64,000 nucleotides of DNA from an uncultured bacterium (GTDB taxonomy: Bacteria; Elusimicrobiota; Elusimicrobia; Elusimicrobiales; Elusimicrobiaceae): positions 1 through 64,000 of the forward strand of contig CASEWB010000006.1 in the NCBI GenBank assembly GCA_949291545.1. The letters run 5' to 3'. Below the pieces are notes generated by a model that was given only the letters and a program-made list of their open reading frames with translations, was not told where the DNA came from and did not search any database. The first letter of the stretch is position 1. Each line of letters opens with the position of its first letter. Positions 59,201 to 64,000 of the stretch are shown here, piece by piece. Position numbers and translations under genes: made by a program.

Positions 59201-60043
59201 CTAGTCTATTATCTCATAAGGCGTATGAAATACCTCTTTAATCTCATAACTATAGTGATAGCCGGGAGCTGTCCTATCCTCGCTATGATCAATATAAATC
59301 AAAAAATAAACACCATTTTTGCTAAATATAGGGTTAAAAAGGTGGGTAGCCCTCGTAGCGTGTTCCCGTTCACTTTCCGTCAATTCTTTAATCGGTTTAT
59401 CTACCACACGAACACAACACCACTCTTCTACATTGTGCTTTTTATTCTTGTATGTTAATTGCGGGGCATTCCCGGGTAAAACATCATTCCACTCCACAAT
59501 CTCTCCATATTTTTCCGCAATTATTTTTTTAGCAACATCCGTAGCAAAATTGTATTTTTCATATTCGGACATAGGTGTCAATTCATCCGTTGCGCCCTCT
59601 TTCGGATCTATGGGCTCATTTGTTACGGCATGAATCAAATTCCAACTTTCCTTGCTGTGCGGAGTAAATATTTGCGATATGCCATATCCCCCGCCAAAAT
59701 ATGTTCCATATCCATGTGGGCCACTTTGTTTGCCAAAGGACATATCTAGTGGAAATATACAGGGGACGAGATTGTTTGCCTGGCAAAGTTTAATAAGTCT
59801 TTCTTTTCGTTCCGCCAAATCCGGTACTATACTTGAATTATTGTGGCAAATATCTAACAGTATGGCATAAAACCGATTCTTATATCGAATAGCCATATCA
59901 AAGTAAGAAATATCGGCAGGACGTGTCTTTCGAAAGGAAAAATCCTTTGGCAACAAAAAATTATTCTTTTTGGCACATTCTGTTAAATGAATGCCCGTTG
60001 CATTGTATGCTCCGGCAATATCTAAAGCCATTTGAACTTCCAT
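59201..60043 (-). CDS. Unknown protein, 280 aa
   Basis: The ATG at 60041-60043 is chosen because AGGAGGT lies six bases upstream. I recognise no family. The sequence is soluble, with no signal peptide. A region around residues 60-105 alternates strands and helices (YFDMAIRYKNRFYAILLDIC, then RKERLIKLCQANNLVPCIFP), and a Gly/Tyr-rich loop follows (GYGTYFGGGYG). The end is a beta-rich stretch with charged residues (YFLIYIDHSEDRTAPGYHY). Nuclease-like or phage-derived functions are possible. Island gene between a lipoprotein and the DUF2924 gene. Confidence 0.7.
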   Translation of the reverse strand: MEVQMALDIAGAYNATGIHLTECAKKNNFLLPKDFSFRKTRPADISYFDMAIRYKNRFYAILLDICHNNSSIVPDLAERKERLIKLCQANNLVPCIFPLDMSFGKQSGPHGYGTYFGGGYGISQIFTPHSKESWNLIHAVTNEPIDPKEGATDELTPMSEYEKYNFATDVAKKIIAEKYGEIVEWNDVLPGNAPQLTYKNKKHNVEEWCCVRVVDKPIKELTESEREHATRATHLFNPIFSKNGVYFLIYIDHSEDRTAPGYHYSYEIKEVFHTPYEIID

Positions 60044-60075
60044 ACTTGTACCTCCTAAAGCCATTACTCAGTTCC

Positions 60076-60927
60076 CTATAATGGGAAAAATCCTTTAGCT
60101 ACATTATCCACATTAAAAGCAGAACGCCAATCCTTTTTACTTTCCAACAAAGATTCATAATTTCTGCGTAGTTTGATAAAGACTTCTAATCCTTTGTAAA
60201 ATTCTTCATTCGCTACTTCTTTTCCATCAACATACTCTAATGCAAATACTACCCACTGTGGAGAAACGACCGCTTGTTTGCCATTTATCCATCTATTCCA
60301 ACCCATATCAGGATCTAATTGCATGGCAACGACTCGGCTTTCATTAGGTTGCAAGGGCTCGGACAATCCTTTAGTTATTGCTGCTACAAAAGGAATTTCT
60401 CCATCCGTCTCCACCGCTCCTAATATAAACGCTGAAATTCCTGTTTTGGACATATTTTTAACGGTTACAGTGGCTTCTTCCTTCGTTAAAGAATTATGAG
60501 AAATTACTAAACCTTGCAGATGAGGGGCCTGCCCTGAAGCTAATAAATCTTGGGCAACCTCGCGCAATACTTCCACATATTGTTGCTGGGCATTTTCCAT
60601 TTTAACCAGCATGATTTGATCAACTTCGTTTATAATCTGCTTATAATTTTTGCCGTGTAATTGCTCGTGAAGTCGTTTCTTGGTTTCTTTTTCTTCTTCA
60701 TCATCCATAACAATAGCGCCATGATCAAGATATTCCTTCATATTCTCCATTGTCAGTATGGTCATTGATAAATCAAAGGCCTCTTGCTTTTCCGGCGGAA
60801 CGGAATCTTCCACTTGTTTTAGTGATACTTGATAACTTTCCGGCGTACGATTATTAACTCTGGGCAATGTTGGCCCACAGGCAAAAAATAAACTGCTCGT
60901 CAAAACAACCAAAAGTTTCTTATACAT
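60076..60927 (-). CDS. Lipoprotein, 283 aa
   Basis: Signal peptide with lipobox LFFACG (Cys17). The mature part is helical and charged to about residue 125, then beta-rich (ATVTVKNMSKTGISAFILGA), reminiscent of immunoglobulin-like DUF6694-type lipoproteins, but I cannot confirm it. It may coat the cell surface. AAGGAGAA precedes the start. Within the mobile island; expression of a surface lipoprotein could serve exclusion or adhesion (inference). Confidence 0.65.
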   Translation of the reverse strand: MYKKLLVVLTSSLFFACGPTLPRVNNRTPESYQVSLKQVEDSVPPEKQEAFDLSMTILTMENMKEYLDHGAIVMDDEEEKETKKRLHEQLHGKNYKQIINEVDQIMLVKMENAQQQYVEVLREVAQDLLASGQAPHLQGLVISHNSLTKEEATVTVKNMSKTGISAFILGAVETDGEIPFVAAITKGLSEPLQPNESRVVAMQLDPDMGWNRWINGKQAVVSPQWVVFALEYVDGKEVANEEFYKGLEVFIKLRRNYESLLESKKDWRSAFNVDNVAKGFFPL

Positions 60928-60944
60928 AATTTTCTCCTTAAGAT

Positions 60945-61118
60945 TTATTTTTTCTTTATAATTAAATTGATAACAAAACGCCCCAACTTGCGTTCCAACC
61001 CATTTTTGGTCATGGGGATTCCCGTTTTGCGAGAGATCTTTTGTTTAATTTTGCTGATTCCAATAGCTCGCCGCCAAGAAAAAGCCAGGCCTGGGATGCC
61101 GGTAGTAGATTTTCTCAT
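60945..61118 (-). CDS. Small basic protein, 57 aa
   Basis: A 57-codon frame whose ATG (61116-61118) lies one base after the PIF1 stop, so translation is probably coupled. The product is strongly basic, with many Lys and Arg (TGIPGLAFSWRRAIGIS, KIKQKISRKTGIP), and ends IIKKK. Such a charge suggests nucleic-acid binding or a ribosome-like peptide. I have an uncertain memory of similar small proteins in mobile contexts. Function unknown. Confidence 0.6.
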   Translation of the reverse strand: MRKSTTGIPGLAFSWRRAIGISKIKQKISRKTGIPMTKNGLERKLGRFVINLIIKKK

Positions 61119-61119
61119 G

Positions 61120-62460
61120 TCATTTATTCCTAATCTCTTGATAAAACTTTTCTACGGCTGGATTAGACAAAATATCCGTTTCTTTGAGCGGTTTTTTAAG
61201 CCACAATCCTTCAATGGTGCGTACACGGCTCAATGCTACATAGGTTTGGCCGATACTAAAGGCCCCTTTTTCGCCCATATCCACATAAGCAGAGTCAAAA
61301 GTCATACCCTGTGCTTTATGGATAGTGGTTGCCCACGCTAATTGTAGTGGGAACTGGCAAAAGTAATTCTCTAGGTCCGCCTCTTGGCGACCTGTTTTTT
61401 TGTTAAGCACCATCTTATACCACGTACAACAACGCACCTCTACTTCGCGGTTAGGAGCGATTTCAACCGTAATGCTTTTAATCGCTCGCTCTTTAACGCA
61501 ATTGATACTTTTTACCCGCCCTAACATACCATTCACAAACTGCTTTTCCTCATCATTGCGTACGAACATTACTTTAGCGCCGATTTTAAGATACAATACC
61601 TTCGGAGCAGGACAATTGGCCTCCTTCCAATCGTTATCATAACGACTGCTTTGATACGCTGGGATACGATAGGTGGGTTGCGGCAGCTTATCAAGTTCGG
61701 CCTGATTGATACGTTGGGCGTCTATTTTTCGGGCGCACAAACACACGGCTTCTTGGGGTCGTTTATCCGTTACACGCTTATTAAAATAATCAAGCGCCTT
61801 GCCGAAGTTTGTACCTTGTGCCGATTCCAAAGCGGCCAGATGGCTTGTAAATTCCTTATCGGTTTGGCGAAAAATTTTTGTAAAGAAAATATGCTTAAAA
61901 TTCATTTCTTTCCAACATTTGGCCTCAAATACGTAGGAAGTGTTATAATTCTCTTTGCATAATTTGTCTTGTTGCAAATTGGACTTTTCGTTAAGCACTG
62001 GGGCCAGTTGGTTTAAATCTCCCACTACGATAACTTGTTTATGGGCAAAAGGCCGTTCATCTTCCAAAACTTCCTGTAGGCGCTCGTTCATCTTGTCAAA
62101 AATATCTGCACGCACCATAGATATTTCGTCAATTACTAAAATATCTAGGTTGCGCCATGCAGTTTTTAAAGCATTGCGGTTGGCATAATCAAGCGGTGCG
62201 TGCATATCTTGGGGATTGATATGAAAGAAAGAGTGGATTGTCTGTCCGTGAATGTTCAAAGCCGCAATACCTGTAGGAGCTACAAACATCGCATTTTTAC
62301 TTTTTACATTTAAATGTGAGCGAAGTCCTTTCAAAAAAGTGGATTTACCAGTTCCAGGACGGCCATGGATAAACACATTGTCTCCATGGTTAATGTGATA
62401 AATGGCGTTTTTAATTTCAGGTGTCATTTCCAATTCGGAAGAAATAATTTGCTGTGTCAT
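61120..62460 (-). CDS. PIF1-like superfamily 1 helicase
   Basis: 446 residues. SF1B helicase motifs: Walker A HGRPGTGKSTFLKG near residue 34, motif Ia APTGIAALNIHGQTIHSFF, motif II VIDEISMVRADIF, motif III VVGDLNQLAPVL, and C-terminal WATTIHKAQGMTFDSAYVD with YVALSRVR. PIF1 helicases unwind DNA and remove proteins or G-quadruplexes; bacterial copies are common in phage and mobile islands. AGGAG precedes the start. Confidence 0.93.
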   Translation of the reverse strand: MTQQIISSELEMTPEIKNAIYHINHGDNVFIHGRPGTGKSTFLKGLRSHLNVKSKNAMFVAPTGIAALNIHGQTIHSFFHINPQDMHAPLDYANRNALKTAWRNLDILVIDEISMVRADIFDKMNERLQEVLEDERPFAHKQVIVVGDLNQLAPVLNEKSNLQQDKLCKENYNTSYVFEAKCWKEMNFKHIFFTKIFRQTDKEFTSHLAALESAQGTNFGKALDYFNKRVTDKRPQEAVCLCARKIDAQRINQAELDKLPQPTYRIPAYQSSRYDNDWKEANCPAPKVLYLKIGAKVMFVRNDEEKQFVNGMLGRVKSINCVKERAIKSITVEIAPNREVEVRCCTWYKMVLNKKTGRQEADLENYFCQFPLQLAWATTIHKAQGMTFDSAYVDMGEKGAFSIGQTYVALSRVRTIEGLWLKKPLKETDILSNPAVEKFYQEIRNK

Positions 62461-62470
62461 AATAATCTCC

Positions 62471-62866
62471 TTAGAAATTGATATAGGGCCAAAAACCCTT
62501 TAAAAAAGAATATGTGTATTGCACATCGGCACCACAAGCGCGTGCTACTTGGATAATTTCATTATCTGCCGTAACCACGCAAACATCGCGGCCATATTGT
62601 TGGGTATGCTCATAAATGGAATTGATGATGAGTTTATCGGCTTTATGGCGAGCCGAGAAGAACACACTCATTCCATGCGGGCGGGAAATGGCGCGTTTAT
62701 AACCATCAAAATAACATTCAATCTCTCTGGAAGAGTCCGTATTAAAACTGGACACATAGTCAACCAATTGATCTGACAGCCGGGCTTCTAGGTCAAAATT
62801 TGGTTTACCTTGCAGGCCATAGGCCGAACGAACGACATTGGATCCATCAATGATAAGACTTGTCAT
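62471..62866 (-). CDS. NYN/PIN-like nuclease domain protein
   Basis: 131 residues from the ATG at 62864-62866 (AGGAG six bases upstream; an ATG six bases further up is too close to that site). PIN/NYN-type acidic strand IIDGSNVVRSAYG at the N-terminus, CYFDGYKRA, and DVCVVTADNEIIQVARACGA with the second Asp. Resembles YacP/Rae1-type RNases. It lies ten bases before the PIF1 gene, so the two are co-expressed. Target RNA unknown; the hairpin-rich region upstream is one candidate. Confidence 0.8.
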   Translation of the reverse strand: MTSLIIDGSNVVRSAYGLQGKPNFDLEARLSDQLVDYVSSFNTDSSREIECYFDGYKRAISRPHGMSVFFSARHKADKLIINSIYEHTQQYGRDVCVVTADNEIIQVARACGADVQYTYSFLKGFWPYINF

Positions 62867-62872
62867 ATACAT

Positions 62873-63470
62873 CTCCTTAGTTGTACCCCTTGGGTAAGGG
62901 TGGTACGTAAGATATGCCAACTATGGGATTACTCCCTACCGGGTGTGGCCCCCTACACTATAGGCATAAATCTGGCATTTCCTGACATTGTATTCGTAAA
63001 ATCTACCTACTAGACACCAAGCAGTGGAATAAAATATGCTTGGCCGGAGCCCTACCGGAGCACTTTATAGCACGGCTCTCGGCTCTTATTACGGGTCATT
63101 CTCTCTTTGCAATTACACGCATATAACAGGAATTTTAGGCTTCCGATTAAACGGTTGTATACTCAATATGACAGGTTCCGTAAAACCCGCTGTTAACTGA
63201 AACTTCGGGGCAGTTAACAAACTCAGAGTTTCCTTTCCCAGCAGAAAGTTAATTACACATCCGGTTAATCTTCTTACTCACTAAATATGAAGATACCGCA
63301 TAACTACAAATACCCAACTAGGGATAATAAGCAGGGACATTTTCAAGTCGCCCTTCTGTAACGGACCGCCCTTGGTGCAACGAACCTTGGAGCAACCGTT
63401 GCCTAGTAACTTACTACGAAACGCATATTGAGCAAAAGCCCTATCTCTTGCCTTCCACTGCGCTTCCTTT
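62873..63470 (-). other. ORF-poor, hairpin-rich 600-base region, candidate structured RNA
   Basis: Between two minus-strand genes lies nearly 600 bases with no convincing coding frame; stop codons occur in all frames. Local perfect stems on the minus strand: GCAACG/CGTTGC (63377-63402), TGTTAACTG/CAGTTAACA (63191-63219), CCAAGCA/TGCTTGG (63018-63044), TATGCC/GGCATA (62913-62968) and the hairpin at 62882-62905. A conventional promoter is not obvious. It may be a large non-coding RNA, a long 5' leader, or an origin-like region of the element. Confidence 0.35.
62882..62905 (-). repeat. Hairpin just upstream of the NYN gene
   Basis: On the minus strand GUACC-AC-CCUU pairs with AAGG-GGUAC around ACCC. 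It ends five bases before the AGGAG ribosome site, so it could control translation. Confidence 0.5.
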
Positions 63471-63812
63471 CTACATATACTGATCAATCAAAGCCGCTAT
63501 TTCCGGATGTCCGTACCACATGGCATGATATTGGGCATTAAATCCTTTGTTGTCTGTTAAACGTGGATTTGCACCGGCATCCAATAACAATTTCACAATC
63601 CGGATATGACCTCTTTGGGCTGCCACCATTAAAGGGGTAAGGCCATTTGGCTCGTGCATATTTACATCTGCATTGGTGCGCAATAACTCGCGCACTTTAT
63701 ATTCATCTCCAGATAATGCATAATCAAGTAGTTTCATGTTGCAATAGGCAACGCGAGATGTATAGATAAACCATATGACGATTAAAACGACTATTACTAA
63801 CAAGAAAAACAT
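63471..63812 (-). CDS. Small membrane-anchored ankyrin protein
   Basis: 113 residues. N-terminal membrane segment (about 2-17, FFLLVIVVLIVIWFIY), then two and a half ankyrin repeats (LLDYALSGDEYKVRELLRTN, GLTPLMVAAQRGHIRIVKLL). GAGGAGG precedes the start. It follows the short helical gene at the window edge by ten bases. Possibly a protein-binding immunity or adaptor factor of the island. Confidence 0.8.
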   Translation of the reverse strand: MFFLLVIVVLIVIWFIYTSRVAYCNMKLLDYALSGDEYKVRELLRTNADVNMHEPNGLTPLMVAAQRGHIRIVKLLLDAGANPRLTDNKGFNAQYHAMWYGHPEIAALIDQYM

Positions 63813-63822
63813 AGACGCCTCC

Positions 63823-64000
63823 TCATAACTCTTTAAATTTATCCATAATGCGTTTAATACTAATCAACGCTTGGGATAAGCTCATAACTAGTGTCATACT
63901 TTCAAAGAAATCCAAAAACTCACCCATATCTTCCGCCGCTAGCTCTTTTTTACCTGTTATTACATCGGTCATATCTTTCCCGCTAGCTTTTCCACGGGCT
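63823..64000 (-). CDS. Helical protein, N-terminus beyond window edge
   Basis: A frame open to the right edge, stop TGA at 63823-63825, at least 58 codons. The visible end reads GKKELAAEDMGEFLDFFESM and continues into an amphipathic helix with Ile and Lys. No known family. It lies directly before the ankyrin gene, in the same direction, so it belongs to the island's minus-strand series. Incomplete, so start and length are unknown. Confidence 0.5.
   Translation of the reverse strand, partial: ARGKASGKDMTDVITGKKELAAEDMGEFLDFFESMTLVMSLSQALISIKRIMDKFKEL

Noticed and set aside
63056-63099. Short frame MTRNKSREPCYKVLR on the minus strand with GAGAG upstream
   Set aside because: Only 15 codons; more likely chance within the structured region.
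63281-63487. 68-codon minus-strand frame in the ORF-poor region
   Set aside because: Starts at a TTG inside the ankyrin gene without a ribosome site, and its sequence has no domain; kept only as part of the candidate RNA region.
1-64000. CRISPR array
   Set aside because: No series of regularly spaced repeats was seen; the only direct repeats are the pair at 5170 and 5295.

Overview
The window looks like a chromosomal segment of a Gram-negative, probably anaerobic gut-type bacterium. My tentative placement is an Elusimicrobium-like member of the Elusimicrobiota. The reasons are two isolated prepilin genes that begin with the classical KKGFTL processing site and sit away from any pilus operon, a Bat aerotolerance operon, fermentative and amino-acid functions (NADP-type glutamate dehydrogenase, YfcC and DAACS carriers), and outer-envelope traits (lipoproteins, GmhA). 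This placement is inference from gene style; no 16S gene is present.

Layout. (1) 1-5.6 kb is accessory. A minus-strand serine-recombinase operon (DUF2924, DUF5681-like, DUF2924, recombinase cut by the window edge) is followed by a plus-strand MarR / nitroreductase / SPL-type radical SAM / Fpg cluster of foreign style and a repeat-bearing spacer. (2) 5.6-12.6 kb holds an rRNA methyltransferase, secreted proteins of hydrolase and TraB/ChaN-like type, a membrane protein, a diverged UDG-superfamily protein and a 36-residue small protein. (3) 12.8-23.8 kb is one long plus-strand run: MoxR, DUF58, BatA-E, then gmhA, rpiB and pgi, closed by a strong terminator. (4) 23.8-30.9 kb holds miaB, a PilZ protein, miaA, hflX, a secreted trypsin-like protease, plsY-gpsA and an HU protein. 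(5) 31-40.2 kb is minus strand: a six-gene operon ileS-lspA-TPR lipoprotein-P-type ATPase-queF-PrcB-like, and a DtxR/MntR regulator with an ankyrin protein and a prepilin. (6) 40.3-52.5 kb holds gdhA, a prepilin, a DAACS symporter, RNase HI, the RNase P RNA, rsmI-tsaC-histidine kinase, two tandem YfcC carriers, and an SSS transporter with thiamine pyrophosphokinase. (7) 52.5-56.8 kb is a minus-strand operon with overlapping genes: radical SAM, membrane-anchored CBM48-like protein, tsaE, tsaB, rimI, TPR. (8) tRNA-Ser(UGA) at 56.9 kb borders a second mobile island that runs off the right edge: serine recombinase, DUF2924, an unknown 280-residue protein, a lipoprotein, a 57-residue basic protein, a PIF1-like helicase, a NYN/PIN-like nuclease, about 600 bases with no credible gene but several hairpins, and an ankyrin membrane protein.

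Common threads. Genes for tRNA and rRNA modification are frequent (miaA, miaB, queF, tsaB, tsaC, tsaE, rsmI, RsmF-like). Several genes carry a consensus -10 box only 6-8 bases before the ATG and no Shine-Dalgarno, which suggests leaderless mRNAs. The two recombinase cassettes at opposite ends share a promoter-region motif and DUF2924 partners, so they belong to one family of elements. The best leads for something undescribed are the right-hand island with its ORF-poor, hairpin-rich stretch next to NYN and PIF1 genes, and two enzymes with replaced catalytic residues (Fpg and the P-type ATPase).
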